NCBI RefSeq assembly: GCF_900142775.1
Contig: NZ_FRCC01000001.1
Span: 558,001-622,000 of the forward strand
DNA: 64,000 bases
Reading direction: 5' to 3'
From: Flavobacterium flevense
Lineage (GTDB): Bacteria > Bacteroidota > Bacteroidia > Flavobacteriales > Flavobacteriaceae
The notes under the pieces were generated by a model, which saw nothing but the letters and a program-made list of their open reading frames with translations, was not told the origin of the DNA and did not search any database. The position numbers and the translations under genes are program-made. Below, piece after piece: positions 35,401 through 45,214 of this stretch (its first letter is position 1; every line of letters begins with the position of its first letter).

Positions 35401-38400
35401 TGTAACTTTTAATGGTATTTCTATCTGGTAGAAATTTTGAGTAAAATCATTTCCAAAACGAATAAACCCAACCATCTGATCGTCTTGCAGTTCAATTTCT
35501 CCATTTAAAGATTCAGCATGTAAAAACATTTTTAACTTCTTAAACTGACGCATGTCGACACTTACATTTTTAAAAACAGCTCTTGAATCTTCAGGCTCTA
35601 AACCGCTGCCTGAAACCCGCAAGGATAATGATTGCTCGTTTTGATTAATCAAAGTATTATTATTGTACAACTGTTCTCTTTGTACATCCGGCGGTGTCAC
35701 ATAATTCACCGGACATCTTTCATTATTCTCCTGAATATTAACAGCAGTAACATCAAGTTCCGTATCATCATCGTCAATGTTAGTGTCATTGTAGTCCAGA
35801 GAACTTGTATATCTTCTCCAGTCTCCACGCACTAAATCCAGAGCTCCAAAACGTACTGTAACTTCCTCTTGAAATCCGGTCATAAACATTCTCATGAAAC
35901 GAATGGATCTAAAATCAGTAATATTTCCAATGGTATTTTGAGGTTGAGAAACCGGAATTTTAAACTGAATCCACCTGGCTGTAGTCACATCGCCATTAGG
36001 CAAAGTTGCCTGAGTTTCTCTGACATCTGTTACATAATTTTGTCCTACAGTCATATCAGGTTTCATATCAATGCTATATTCATAATAAGCATTAATAGTA
36101 TTCATGGTATTGTCTCTGTTGATATCCTCAACATCCGGTAATGTAGTTGCTCCCTGATTAGGATCATTAATATCTACTGCCGAATTTCCCTGAACACCAT
36201 TGTAATTTTTATAACGCTCTTTTACACCACCCGAAGTATTCAGATAAAAAGTATAATCATCAGCAGCCGGATCGGGCTCAGAGGCAAAATTATCATAAAC
36301 CGCAGCTTCAGCGTTATTAGACAAACCATCCAGTCCTACATCCTGATTTGTTCTGTTATTGGTATTAGCGTCAAAAGCATAAATTAAAGATTGCGATGCG
36401 GGAACATCTCCCCAAATAGGTTGCGGATTTACTAAAACCTGATCCGGACCCAAACCGTTCTCATATTGTTTTCTTCCGTCTTTAAGTATATCTTCTGATA
36501 TTTCTCCTAAGTTAAAATAAATTTTACCGGTATTGGTAGGTTCCGATCTTCCGTTCCCCACATAAGGATCCAAAACCCAAAACTGAATATATTCTACGTT
36601 TCCTTGTTCAAAATTAGTAGAGGTTAAGGAACGCATAATCCCTCCAAAATTCTCTTTTGGATTCAAATTAAAACTGGAATTATTATTATACGGTCCTCTT
36701 TCTGATGGAAAATAAGTTAAATCTAAGGTGCTAATTACCTGTGTTTGTCCTTGTGCAATATCAGTTAATGGATATAATTCTTCGCTATAAATTCTTCTGG
36801 TAGCGTTTAAAGAAATATCATCATTAGAGATTCCTGATGGTCTTTGAACATAAAAAACAGGGTCTATAGTATACCATGCTAATTTTGCTCTTTTATAGCC
36901 ATAGGTCAAATCATTAGCTTTTGCGTTAAAATTATACGTACTATAGGTGTTTTCTTCCGGAGTTGACGCGAGACTCCACGCATAAGCCGAACGCATGTCT
37001 ATAGTAGATTGAGAACCCTCAAAATCATCTACATAAAGTGTGGATTCCCCATTAAACTGATCTGCCTTAGGAGTATCCGGTTTTAAAAACGCAATTTCTC
37101 CACGCACTGATAAATTAGATGGAACATCAGTATCCAGATTAGGAAGCATATTTACTAACCTGGTAAAGAAAGGAACTTCGGTAGAAAAATTAGTATTGAA
37201 ACCAAAAATAGTGTTGTTTACAGATTCCTGACCATAACTGGATTTTTGAGTAAAAGGTTTTTCAGTCATTTTCAGGAAGGTACCTCCTAAGGTAAAATTT
37301 TCCGAAAACTTATGCTCCACATTCACCCCCATAAATCTTCGGGTTTGCTGCCCAAAAATAGTATTGTTTTCAAGGGAAACATTAATTGGCGTATTAGAAG
37401 CCTGAAGCGAAGGGTCTAAAATCTGGACTCTTCCTAACTGATAATTCACACTATAATCTACACCTTCCACTAAAACTCTTCCACCAGCAGTAACTACTAC
37501 CGAACCTTGTGGTACATTGAAAGCACCTATAGGGATTCCGTCACCGGCTGATGATTTGTATTTCCCTCTTAATAAAAATTTGTTTTTCTCGCTATCCTGC
37601 AAAGCTCCGGATTGTGTATTGCGATACATATTTCGAAACACATATTTAGACTGATTAGCATTGTAGGTATTAACATCATCATAATCCTCACCTGAATTGG
37701 GATTCGATAATTTAGAAAATAATAATTCTCCAAATGGTTCTTTAGTGGTAAAAATAATTCGTCCGTTTTGAGTATCCATTGTTAAGCCGGAAACAAAATC
37801 AAAAAAACCATCTCCGCCCACCTGACGGTCATTATTGTAATTTAATTTATCTAAGTTAAAAACATTCAGCAAGGGAGTTTCCTGTACCCGGTTATCAGGA
37901 GAAGGACTTACCGGAAAAGGACTTCCTGTAACCGGAGTAATATAATTTAAAGGGGAAGGATCTGTATAAAGAATATTAAATCTAAAATCTTCCTGTTTGA
38001 TTTGGTAAGCTCCCGGAATTTGATAAATATTTTTCATCATTAAATTCCATACCGGATTTTTGACATTCGTCAAATTGCTTTTCAGCATTTTTAAAATCAA
38101 ACTTTGTGTAATCACAGCCTGAGTAGATTGCGGAGTTCCTGTAACTAAAGTGGCATCGACACCGTCATTCCCAAATTCTCCCACCTGATACACCTGATCA
38201 CCGATGGTATATTCATAAGCAACAGCTAAAATCTCATCATTACTCAATCTTTGCTGCAAGGAAATATATCCCAATTGTGGATGATAGGTATATTCGTTTG
38301 TAGTTAATTTTCGGGCATTTTCTAATTTGGAGTAATCCTGACCTTCACTTACTGTAGCATTAAAACCGGAACCTGCTGTTGCCATTTCCCGGATATTATT

Positions 38401-39597
38401 ATTTAACAATCCGCTACCTGATTGAATTTGTGCCGGATCGTATTTATTATTAGAATTGTCAGAAGGAGAATCTGCCGGATTATTAAACATTCCCGCAGGT
38501 GATGCTAAAACTACCACTTCATTATCCGCCAAACCTGTTAATTGTGATTCTCCTAAATCCTGAAGTGCAATAACATTTCTAAGATTATTAGAGGTCGTAT
38601 TCAAGCGGGTTTGTTTGTTAGTTACCCAAACCTCTATTCGGGTTATCTGAACCCGGCTGTCTATAAAAGGGTAATTTTTTAAAGCAGTATCATATCGCTC
38701 TCTAAAATATTGTGATAAGAAAAAGTGTCGGTCATTATCATAATCTAATGCAAAAACATCAAATTCCTGTATGGTTCCGCCTCCTTGTGAAACAACCGAT
38801 TTAGTTTGTGATTTTTGTTCAGAATAAACAGCTGTTACATTTGTTTTACCAAATTGCAACTGCGCTTTCACACCAAATAAACTTTGGGCACCCCGGATTA
38901 AGGAGCTATTTAAAGGCATGCTTACATTACCAACTTCAATTTTCTGAATAATATCATCTTCGGTTGGTGTGTATTCTAATTTTAATAAATTTTGAAAAGC
39001 AAAACTAGACTGAGTATCATAGTTAGCGTTTACATTCAGTCTGGTTCCTACTTTTCCCATTAAGCTCATACTGATTCTCTGATCAAAATCAAAAGCTAAA
39101 TTAGAACGGTTTCTGGGAGAAAAGGATGGATTATCCTGTTTTGTAAAACGTGCTCCCATATCCATCTCAACAGAACCTGTAGGTTTTACATCGATAGTAT
39201 TACTGCCAAAAATAGATTCAAACAAGCCCGAATTCACATAATATCTGGGTAATAAATCTTTTTTATCAGCTTCACTTCCGGATTTCTTTCCATCAATAGC
39301 ATCTGATTTTTTCTTGAAATATTCTTTCATAGATTCTTTCAACACCAGACTTTCATATTCTTTAGGTGTTAAAATAACAGGGTATTTAATCGAAAAACCA
39401 TCTACTGAACTGGTGTAGATATACCGATCTGTTTTGGGGTCATAAGTATATGCCTCTTGAATACTCTTAGGGTTTTTTATTTGAACTTTTCCAATAGAAT
39501 ATCCAGTTTTTGTAGTATCCTGAGCTGATTCATTTACTTGAGCCAATGATACAAAACTGCATAATAAAACCGCCAAAACAATACAAATTTTATGCAT
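32461..39597 (-). CDS. sprA: SprA (Sov), type IX secretion translocon
   Basis: 2378 residues, close to the about 2400 of Flavobacterium johnsoniae SprA. A signal peptide ends SLAQ; the rest is a giant outer-membrane barrel with 36 strands in the known structure. N-terminal YDPKTDRYIYTSSVDGFSIKYPVILTPKEYESL and a C-terminus ending ITLRYNFGN are characteristic. A Pro/Ala/Lys-rich segment near residue 1900 (RRAPAVAPKPGQK) is a likely surface or periplasmic loop. SprA is the pore through which gliding adhesins and enzymes leave the cell. It lies 22 bases after ruvA and is probably in a maeB-ruvA-sprA transcription unit. Confidence 0.97.
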   Translation of the reverse strand: MHKICIVLAVLLCSFVSLAQVNESAQDTTKTGYSIGKVQIKNPKSIQEAYTYDPKTDRYIYTSSVDGFSIKYPVILTPKEYESLVLKESMKEYFKKKSDAIDGKKSGSEADKKDLLPRYYVNSGLFESIFGSNTIDVKPTGSVEMDMGARFTKQDNPSFSPRNRSNLAFDFDQRISMSLMGKVGTRLNVNANYDTQSSFAFQNLLKLEYTPTEDDIIQKIEVGNVSMPLNSSLIRGAQSLFGVKAQLQFGKTNVTAVYSEQKSQTKSVVSQGGGTIQEFDVFALDYDNDRHFFLSQYFRERYDTALKNYPFIDSRVQITRIEVWVTNKQTRLNTTSNNLRNVIALQDLGESQLTGLADNEVVVLASPAGMFNNPADSPSDNSNNKYDPAQIQSGSGLLNNNIREMATAGSGFNATVSEGQDYSKLENARKLTTNEYTYHPQLGYISLQQRLSNDEILAVAYEYTIGDQVYQVGEFGNDGVDATLVTGTPQSTQAVITQSLILKMLKSNLTNVKNPVWNLMMKNIYQIPGAYQIKQEDFRFNILYTDPSPLNYITPVTGSPFPVSPSPDNRVQETPLLNVFNLDKLNYNNDRQVGGDGFFDFVSGLTMDTQNGRIIFTTKEPFGELLFSKLSNPNSGEDYDDVNTYNANQSKYVFRNMYRNTQSGALQDSEKNKFLLRGKYKSSAGDGIPIGAFNVPQGSVVVTAGGRVLVEGVDYSVNYQLGRVQILDPSLQASNTPINVSLENNTIFGQQTRRFMGVNVEHKFSENFTLGGTFLKMTEKPFTQKSSYGQESVNNTIFGFNTNFSTEVPFFTRLVNMLPNLDTDVPSNLSVRGEIAFLKPDTPKADQFNGESTLYVDDFEGSQSTIDMRSAYAWSLASTPEENTYSTYNFNAKANDLTYGYKRAKLAWYTIDPVFYVQRPSGISNDDISLNATRRIYSEELYPLTDIAQGQTQVISTLDLTYFPSERGPYNNNSSFNLNPKENFGGIMRSLTSTNFEQGNVEYIQFWVLDPYVGNGRSEPTNTGKIYFNLGEISEDILKDGRKQYENGLGPDQVLVNPQPIWGDVPASQSLIYAFDANTNNRTNQDVGLDGLSNNAEAAVYDNFASEPDPAADDYTFYLNTSGGVKERYKNYNGVQGNSAVDINDPNQGATTLPDVEDINRDNTMNTINAYYEYSIDMKPDMTVGQNYVTDVRETQATLPNGDVTTARWIQFKIPVSQPQNTIGNITDFRSIRFMRMFMTGFQEEVTVRFGALDLVRGDWRRYTSSLDYNDTNIDDDDTELDVTAVNIQENNERCPVNYVTPPDVQREQLYNNNTLINQNEQSLSLRVSGSGLEPEDSRAVFKNVSVDMRQFKKLKMFLHAESLNGEIELQDDQMVGFIRFGNDFTQNFYQIEIPLKVTKTTDGNCVYTAEQVWPDANEIDLSLELLTKLKIEAMGVDLSTLPLDGIYYKNEDELDGNLSNKPNKLRLGIKGNPNFGLVRTLMVGIKNNELHQDVKGEVWFNELRLADMDNHGGMAAVLNVDANFADFATVSATGKMSTVGFGTIEQGPNERSREDIQQYNIVTNLNLGKLLPNKWGVNLPFNYSVGEETIKPEYDPFNQDIKLKQLLRETDDASDRANLRNRAIDYTKRTSINFIGVRKQRGAEQKPHVYDPENFTFSQSFNKVERHDYEIEDYLDQQASTSVDYAYTFDNKPVEPFKKTKFMKKSTYWKLLSDFNFNYLPSNITFNTNINRQYNRQQFRQVENVPGLELDPLYRRNFGFNYNYGFNFNLTKSLKFSYAASTNNLVKNYLDQDDQPIEDFSIWDSYWDIGDPNQHTQQIVLNYDIPINKIPLLSFVKANYSYTGDYSWQKSANALSEIVVDGTGYNLGNAVQNARTNNLNASFNMDMLYKYLGLSKKAPVRRAPAVAPKPGQKITSAPVKPQAEGNMFTDGLIGVLTSVKNIQINYTENSGTFLPGYTPSIGFLGSSRPSLGFIFGSQDDVRYEAAKNGWLTNFQEFSQNYTQVSNKVLKATANVDLFPDLKIDLTMDRSISENFSEQYDVSPDGTYNSRSPYNYGMFSISMVLIKTAFSTSNEMESAAFDDFRVNRLLIANRLATERGIDVQNPANLDDDGFPKGYGKNNQAVLLPAFMAAYTGADANSVSTGIFRSFPIPNWSVKYNGLMRYGMFKKNFKRFSLQHAYRASYTINQYRSNFDYDNNASGTDDNGNFYNKMLISNVNLVEQFSPLVRMDFELKNSLKLLTEIKKDRALSMSFDNNLLTEVKGVEYIVGLGYRFKNVVFTSRLADNPTGVIKGDINLKADLSYRNNQTIVRYLDYDNNQLAGGQNLWSLKVTADYSFSKNLTAIFYYDHSFSKAVISTSFPITNIRSGITLRYNFGN

Positions 39598-39619
39598 ACA
39601 ATGGTTTATTTGCTGTACT

Positions 39620-40201
39620 TTATAAGCTTTTTAATGCTTGTTTAATAATCGATTCAACAGATGCTTCCGGATCTTCTTTTACAATTCTCTCGATTACCTT
39701 TTCAGAAGCTTTCCTTACAAATCCTAAAACTTCTAATGCAGATAACGCTTCATCTCTGTTTGTATTGCTTAGCGACATAGAAACTTCGTCTAAATCATAC
39801 AATTTTAAAACTTTGTCTTTCAGGTCTAAAATTACTCTCTGAGCTGTTTTACTCCCGATACCTTTAATTGACTGTATTGTTCCCACATCACCGGATGCAA
39901 TAGCATTGGTAATTTGTTTAGGGTCTAAAGAAGACAACATTGTTCTTGCTATTCCTGCTCCAATGCCGGAAACAGAAATTAATAATTTAAAAATCTCTCT
40001 TTCTGATTTCTCCACAAAACCAAATATAGTATGAGCATCTTCCTTTATTTGAAGATAGGTAAACACCTTAATAAAATCAGTATTGGGAAGTAATGAATAA
40101 GTATGTAACGAGATATGAACCTCATAACCTACTCCTCCACAATCAACTGTAAGTTGTGTTGGGGATTTTTCGACCAGTTTTCCCTGTAAATGTGCAATCA
40201 T
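39620..40201 (-). CDS. ruvA: Holliday junction helicase subunit RuvA
   Basis: 193 residues. Domain I OB fold (MIAHLQGKLVEKSPTQLTVDCGGVGYEVHIS), two HhH motifs in domain II (LISVSGIGAGIARTML and IQSIKGIGSKTAQRVILDLKDK), and a C-terminal domain III that binds RuvB (DEALSALEVLGF). It tetramerises on four-way junctions. The ruvB partner is at 44188, separated by three genes. A TATTTTTG box (complement of 40215-40222) lies just upstream, but the 25-base gap to maeB also allows read-through. Confidence 0.96.
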   Translation of the reverse strand: MIAHLQGKLVEKSPTQLTVDCGGVGYEVHISLHTYSLLPNTDFIKVFTYLQIKEDAHTIFGFVEKSEREIFKLLISVSGIGAGIARTMLSSLDPKQITNAIASGDVGTIQSIKGIGSKTAQRVILDLKDKVLKLYDLDEVSMSLSNTNRDEALSALEVLGFVRKASEKVIERIVKEDPEASVESIIKQALKSL

Positions 40202-40226
40202 TTAGTATTTTTTACAAAAATATATT

Positions 40227-42506
40227 TTATTTATGTCTATTCTCTTTTTCCTGAGCATGAATCACAGTAATAGCAGCCATGTTAACCATTTCTTCTACAC
40301 TTGCTCCTAATTGAAAAATATGAACAGGTTGTTTCATTCCCATCATTATAGGACCTATAGAACCTGTTTGATACAATTCTTTCATTAATTTGTAGGTAAT
40401 ATTAGCCGAATCCAGATTTGGAAAAATTAAAGTATTGACTTTTTTTCCGGCTAATTTAGAAAAAGGAAATTTTTCTCTTAACATTTCAGGATTCAGAGCA
40501 AAATCAGCCTGAATTTCACCGTCTATAATCAATTCGGGATGATTTTTATGTAAATAAGCTACTGCATCTCTGACTTTAGAGGATTTCTGGTTTGTTGAAG
40601 AACCAAAATTAGAATAGGAAACCATCGCAATAACGGGTTCTACTCCAAAAATCTGAGCCGTTTTAGCGGTCATTAATGCAATTTTAGCCAGTTCTTCAGC
40701 CGATGGGTCAATATTAATTGCAGTGTCTGACAAAAACATAGGACCACGGGAAGTCATCATCATATTTGTTGTTGCAATTACAGAAACATCTGATTCTTTA
40801 TCAATTAACTGCAACATTGGTTTTATTACCGTTGCATAACTTCTGGTATAGCCCGTTACTAATCCGTCAGCTTCAGCGGTGTTAACCATCATTGCTGCAA
40901 AGTAATTTCTTTCACGCATTAATTTTTGTGCATCCAGCAAAGTGATTCCTCTCCTTTTTCTGGATTGCCAGTAAGCTGTTGCATATCTGTTTCTTCGGGA
41001 ATTTTCTTCCGCTTCCTTGGGATCTATAATTTCAACATCGGCATCAAAACCTAATTCTTCTTTTAATTCCTGAATAATCGTTTTATCACCTAACAAAACA
41101 GGGAATCCGATACCTTCTTCGTGAACAATTTGGGCTGCTTTTAAAACATTTAAATGATCTGCTTCTGCAAATACAATTCTTTTAGGATTCATTTTAGCGC
41201 GATTGCTAATCAAACGAACCATTTTATTGTCATTCCCTAATCGCTCTATTAGTTCTTCTTCATATTTTTTCCAATCTGTAATTGGAGTCAAAGCCACACC
41301 TGATTCCATTGCTGCTTTTGCAACAGCAGGAGAAACAACATTAATTAATCTTGGATCAAATGGTTTAGGAATAATATATTCCCTTCCAAAAACTAATTTA
41401 GTAGCGCCATAAGCCACATTTACTTGTTCCGGTACTGATTCTTTAGCTAATGAAGCAAGTGCTTTTACAGCTGCCATTTTCATTTCTTCATTAATTTTAG
41501 TAGCGCGAACATCTAATGCACCTCTAAAAATATAAGGAAAACCTAAAACGTTATTAACCTGATTAGGATGATCTGATCTTCCTGTTGCCATAATAACATC
41601 CTTACGGGTGCTAATGGCCAAATTATAATCAATTTCAGGATTAGGATTAGCCATCGCAAAAACGATTGGATTTTTAGCCATACTTAAAAGCATTTCTGCA
41701 TTCATAATATTTCCTGAAGACAATCCTATAAAAACATCGGCACCATTGATCGCTTCTGCAAGTGTAACAGGTTCTATGTCCTGAGCATATTTTTGTTGTA
41801 AAACCGAAAGAGAAGCATTGTTTTTAGTCAAAACTCCTTTACTGTTAAACATTAGGATATTTTCTGTTTTAACTCCCAGCAGAACATATAAATCAGCACA
41901 AGCCAATGCAGCTGAACCAGCTCCGGAAATCACCATCTTAACATCTGAAGGTTTTTTTCTGGCTAATTCTAACGCATTGATTAATGCAGCTGCCGAAATA
42001 ATTGCGGTTCCATGCTGATCATCATGCATTACCGGAATGTTTAATTCCTCTACCAAACGTCTTTCAATCTCAAAAGATTCCGGTGCTTTAATATCTTCTA
42101 AATTTATTCCTCCAAAAGTAGGAGCTATATTTTTGACTGTCCGGATAAATTCTTCAACGTCTTTAGTATCTATTTCAATATCAAAAACATCTATATCGGC
42201 AAAGATTTTAAACAACAATCCTTTTCCCTCCATAACCGGTTTAGAGGCTTCCGGACCAATGTCTCCAAGTCCTAAAACTGCTGTTCCATTACTAATTACA
42301 GCAACAAGATTTCCCTTAGCCGTATACTTGTAAACATTATTAATATCCTTCTCAATTTCTAAACAAGGTTCAGCAACACCTGGTGAATACGCTAAGGATA
42401 AATCTCTTTGCGTAGCATATTTTTTTGTTGGTACAACCTGAATTTTTCCCGGAGTAGGTTTAGCATGATACAGTAAAGCTTCTCTTCTTTTGCTCTCTTT
42501 ATTCAT
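40227..42506 (-). CDS. maeB: NADP-dependent malic enzyme with phosphotransacetylase-like domain
   Basis: 759 residues. N-terminal malic enzyme (about 1-425): LAYSPGVAEPCLEI, KGLLFKIFADIDVFDIEID, VMHDDQHGTAIISAAAL, a nucleotide-binding GAGSAALACADL and FAMANPNPEI. The C-terminal half (about 430-755) is phosphate acetyltransferase-like (ISNRAKMNPKRIVFAEAD, MMVNTAEADGLVTGYTRSYATVIKP, GMKQPVHIFQLGASVEEMVNM), which in MaeB acts as a regulatory domain that senses acetyl-CoA. It decarboxylates malate to pyruvate with NADP. Confidence 0.96.
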   Translation of the reverse strand: MNKESKRREALLYHAKPTPGKIQVVPTKKYATQRDLSLAYSPGVAEPCLEIEKDINNVYKYTAKGNLVAVISNGTAVLGLGDIGPEASKPVMEGKGLLFKIFADIDVFDIEIDTKDVEEFIRTVKNIAPTFGGINLEDIKAPESFEIERRLVEELNIPVMHDDQHGTAIISAAALINALELARKKPSDVKMVISGAGSAALACADLYVLLGVKTENILMFNSKGVLTKNNASLSVLQQKYAQDIEPVTLAEAINGADVFIGLSSGNIMNAEMLLSMAKNPIVFAMANPNPEIDYNLAISTRKDVIMATGRSDHPNQVNNVLGFPYIFRGALDVRATKINEEMKMAAVKALASLAKESVPEQVNVAYGATKLVFGREYIIPKPFDPRLINVVSPAVAKAAMESGVALTPITDWKKYEEELIERLGNDNKMVRLISNRAKMNPKRIVFAEADHLNVLKAAQIVHEEGIGFPVLLGDKTIIQELKEELGFDADVEIIDPKEAEENSRRNRYATAYWQSRKRRGITLLDAQKLMRERNYFAAMMVNTAEADGLVTGYTRSYATVIKPMLQLIDKESDVSVIATTNMMMTSRGPMFLSDTAINIDPSAEELAKIALMTAKTAQIFGVEPVIAMVSYSNFGSSTNQKSSKVRDAVAYLHKNHPELIIDGEIQADFALNPEMLREKFPFSKLAGKKVNTLIFPNLDSANITYKLMKELYQTGSIGPIMMGMKQPVHIFQLGASVEEMVNMAAITVIHAQEKENRHK

Positions 42507-42528
42507 AATAGCAGTTTTATCTTATACA

Positions 42529-42536
42529 CAAAGATA
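42529..42536 (-). promoter_or_regulatory. Candidate -7 box for maeB
   Basis: Minus strand TATCTTTG, 22 bases before the ATG. Upstream lies the palindrome TTAACTTTTTAAGTTAA, whose TTA is at the -33 position instead of TTG; a regulator site is possible. Confidence 0.5.
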
Positions 42537-42602
42537 GAAGTCTTAACTTAAAAAGTTAACATTTTCATAATTCTTTTAAAAAAAACAACAATTTATTCCA
42601 TT

Positions 42603-42630
42603 AAAAAAGCCGCAAAACAGCTGCGGCTTA
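42603..42630 (-). terminator. Terminator after the CBS-domain gene
   Basis: GCCGCA (42609-42614) and TGCGGC (42622-42627), extended by AA/TT, with six T on the minus strand after the stem. Confidence 0.85.
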
Positions 42631-42661
42631 GTAAAACAGAAGTCATAATTAATTTAATAAA

Positions 42662-43096
42662 TTATAATTGTGTACTGTTAATATAGGAATCTAATAATTG
42701 AATTGTTTCTTTTTGCTTTTCTATAATACATTTCACAACGTCACCTATAGAAATAAGTCCGATAACTTTATCAGCATCCAAAACCGGTAAATGTCTAATT
42801 CTTCTTGAAATCATCAATTCCATACAGGCATCTAAATCATCGTTCGGTGACACTGTAATCACATTAGCAACCATAATCTCATTGACTAAGGTACTCTTTG
42901 ACGATTTATTTTTAAGAACAATTTTCCTTGCATAATCTCTCTCAGATAAAATACCCTTTAGCCGGCCTTCTTCAATAATCAATATTGCGCCAACATTTTT
43001 TTCACCCATCACCTTAATAGCATCATAAACGCTAATGGTTGAAACAATGGAATACACCTCGTTTCCTTTCGTGCTTAATATTTGATTTACAGTCAT
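42662..43096 (-). CDS. Stand-alone CBS-domain protein
   Basis: 144 residues with two CBS domains in tandem (about 8-62 and 74-130): VYDAIKVMGEKNVGAILIIEEGRLKGILSERDYARKIVLK and DLDACMELMISRRIRHLPVLDADKVIGLISIGDVVKCII. Such Bateman modules bind adenine nucleotides and adjust partner proteins; the partner here is unknown. The GILSERDYARK motif is common in small CBS proteins of this type. It has its own terminator and no obvious promoter box in the 82 bases upstream. Confidence 0.93.
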   Translation of the reverse strand: MTVNQILSTKGNEVYSIVSTISVYDAIKVMGEKNVGAILIIEEGRLKGILSERDYARKIVLKNKSSKSTLVNEIMVANVITVSPNDDLDACMELMISRRIRHLPVLDADKVIGLISIGDVVKCIIEKQKETIQLLDSYINSTQL

Positions 43097-43178
43097 ATTA
43101 CGAATATTTTAATAAGTATAAATATAAAAAAAAATCGTTAACCTATATAATTAAAGTACTTAATTTTTTCGATTCTAA

Positions 43179-44099
43179 TTACTTTAAAAAATCAATATTT
43201 CGTTTCAGACCCTGAAATTTTGTTCTTTTAACGGCAGAGTCTTTAAAAACTATTTTAAAAGTCTCTTCGGTCATTTCTTCCAAGTCTTTTTTTGTCATAG
43301 AAAGTAAATCCGGATTAGGATTAAATAGTGGTTCGTTATGGCTCTTTGAAAACCGGTTCCAGGGACAAACATCCTGACAGGTATCACAACCAAAAACCCA
43401 GTCATCAAAATAACCTTTCATTTCAGCAGGTATATTTTCTTTTAATTCTATTGTAAAATATGAAATGCATTTGCTTCCATCAACAACATAAGGTTCTATA
43501 ATGGCCTGTGTAGGACAAGCATCAATACAGGCAGTACAATTTCCGCAATGATCTGTTGTCGCATAATCATATTCTAGTTCTAAATCAATAATTAATTCGG
43601 CTATAAAATAAAATGAACCTACTTTCTGCGTCAATAAATTACTGTTTTTTCCAATCCACCCCAAACCACTTTTTGCCGCCCATGCTTTATCCAAAACAGG
43701 TGCAGAATCTACAAAAACACGCCCTGAAACTTCACCGATGCTTTCCTGAATAGAAAAAAGGAGTTCTTTTAATTTCTCTTTAATTACAAAATGATAATCC
43801 TGACCATAAGCATATTTAGAAATTTTATAAGAATCCTGGATTTGTTCCTGTTCAGGATAATAATTTAACAAAAGCGAAACGACGCTTTTAGCATCATCAA
43901 CAAGTAAAGTAGGATCTAAACGTTTGTCAAAATGGTTTTCCATATAACTCATCTTGCCATTCAGGTTTTTATTCAGCCAATTTTCTAATCGCGGAGCCTC
44001 TTCTTCTAAAAAACCCGCTTTAGAGATACCACAAGACAAAAATCCGAGGCGTTTGGCTTCGGATTTGATGAATTGTGAATATTTTTGTCTTGAATCGAT
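43179..44099 (-). CDS. queG: Epoxyqueuosine reductase with no usual start codon
   Basis: Catalyses the last step of queuosine synthesis in tRNA, using cobalamin and two [4Fe-4S] clusters. Catalytic Asp in FVDSAPV; cluster cysteines in [12 protein letters not shown] and [11 protein letters not shown]. The frame is open to a stop at 44112-44114, and the peptide [21 protein letters not shown] preserves the expected N-terminus, but no ATG, GTG or TTG precedes TTG at 44037-44039, which lies inside the conserved part. The coordinate given (ATC at 44097-44099) is a guess at a near-cognate start. With TTG it would be 286 residues; with ATC 306, near the usual size without HEAT domain. A heptamer repeat lies just upstream. 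Confidence 0.85.
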   Translation of the reverse strand: MDSRQKYSQFIKSEAKRLGFLSCGISKAGFLEEEAPRLENWLNKNLNGKMSYMENHFDKRLDPTLLVDDAKSVVSLLLNYYPEQEQIQDSYKISKYAYGQDYHFVIKEKLKELLFSIQESIGEVSGRVFVDSAPVLDKAWAAKSGLGWIGKNSNLLTQKVGSFYFIAELIIDLELEYDYATTDHCGNCTACIDACPTQAIIEPYVVDGSKCISYFTIELKENIPAEMKGYFDDWVFGCDTCQDVCPWNRFSKSHNEPLFNPNPDLLSMTKKDLEEMTEETFKIVFKDSAVKRTKFQGLKRNIDFLK

Positions 44100-44147
44100 G
44101 CTATTTAAATTTTAAGTGAATAAAACAATTAGGAAACTCCATTTTCC

Positions 44148-44175
44148 AGCTTCTAACTTCTAACTTCCAACTTCA
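44148..44175. repeat. Tandem heptamer repeat AACTTCT (4 units)
   Basis: AGCTTCT, AACTTCT, AACTTCC, AACTTCA in tandem between ruvB and queG. Same 7-base family and phase of T-rich strand as 19731-19765. Confidence 0.75.
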
Positions 44176-44187
44176 TTCCAGCTTTCC

Positions 44188-45210
44188 TTAAAAAAGTCCA
44201 CCTTGAATATTTGCTCTGGTTTTTCCTAAATGAGTATAGGCCTTTTCAGTAACTTCTCTTCCTCGCGGAGTTCTCATGATAAATCCTTCCTGAATCAGGA
44301 AAGGTTCATATACTTCCTCAATAGTTTCACTGCTTTCAGAAACAGCAGTTGCCAGTGTACTTAAACCTACCGGACCGCCTTTGAATTTATCAATAATGGT
44401 ATTTAAAATTTTATTATCCATTTCATCCAGTCCGTGAGCATCTACATTCAGTGCTTTCAAGGCATATTTAGAAATTTCAATATCAATAGTTCCATTTCCT
44501 TTAATTTGTGCAAAATCGCGGACTCTTCGCAACAAAGCATTTGCAATTCTGGGTGTTCCACGGCTTCTTCCGGCTATTTCTATAGCGGCTTCCATAGAGA
44601 TTGGCATTTTTAAAATAGAAGCACTTCTTTGTACAATAGTAGTCAGCAATTCTACTGTATAATATTGCAATCTGGATGAAATTCCAAAACGTGCCCGCAT
44701 AGGAGCTGTTAGCAAACCTGAACGAGTAGTAGCTCCAATTAAGGTAAAAGGATTTAAATTGATTTGAACCGTTCTTGCATTAGGACCCGACTCAATCATA
44801 ATATCGATTTTAAAATCCTCCATTGCCGAATACAAATATTCTTCTACAATGGGACTTAAACGATGTATTTCATCAATAAATAAAACATCCCTCTCTTCCA
44901 GATTAGTCAGTAAACCGGCAAGATCTCCTGGCTTATCTAATACCGGACCCGAAGTAATTTTGATACCCACCTCTAATTCGTTAGCCAGAATATTCGCTAA
45001 AGTAGTTTTTCCCAGTCCCGGAGGGCCGTGAAATAAAGTATGATCTAATGCTTCACTGCGTTGATTAGCAGCAGCAACAAAAACCTTTAGATTTTCTAAT
45101 ACCTGATCCTGACCTGCAAAGTCATCAAAACTAAGCGGTCTTAATCGTTTTTCCAGATCAAGTTCTTCAGGATTGTATCCTCTTGTTGTTGGGTCTAAAT
45201 TTTCATTCAT
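44188..45210 (-). CDS. ruvB: Holliday junction helicase ATPase RuvB
   Basis: 340 residues. AAA+ motor that drives branch migration with Ruv[23 protein letters not shown], Walker [12 protein letters not shown], Walker [11 protein letters not shown], sensor 1 [18 protein letters not shown] and the arginine-finger region are present; the C-terminal winged helix has [18 protein letters not shown] -7 box TATCTTTG (complement of 45215-45222) ends only 4 bases before the ATG, hinting at a leaderless message. Confidence 0.97.
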   Translation of the reverse strand: MNENLDPTTRGYNPEELDLEKRLRPLSFDDFAGQDQVLENLKVFVAAANQRSEALDHTLFHGPPGLGKTTLANILANELEVGIKITSGPVLDKPGDLAGLLTNLEERDVLFIDEIHRLSPIVEEYLYSAMEDFKIDIMIESGPNARTVQINLNPFTLIGATTRSGLLTAPMRARFGISSRLQYYTVELLTTIVQRSASILKMPISMEAAIEIAGRSRGTPRIANALLRRVRDFAQIKGNGTIDIEISKYALKALNVDAHGLDEMDNKILNTIIDKFKGGPVGLSTLATAVSESSETIEEVYEPFLIQEGFIMRTPRGREVTEKAYTHLGKTRANIQGGLF

Positions 45211-45214
45211 TTAA

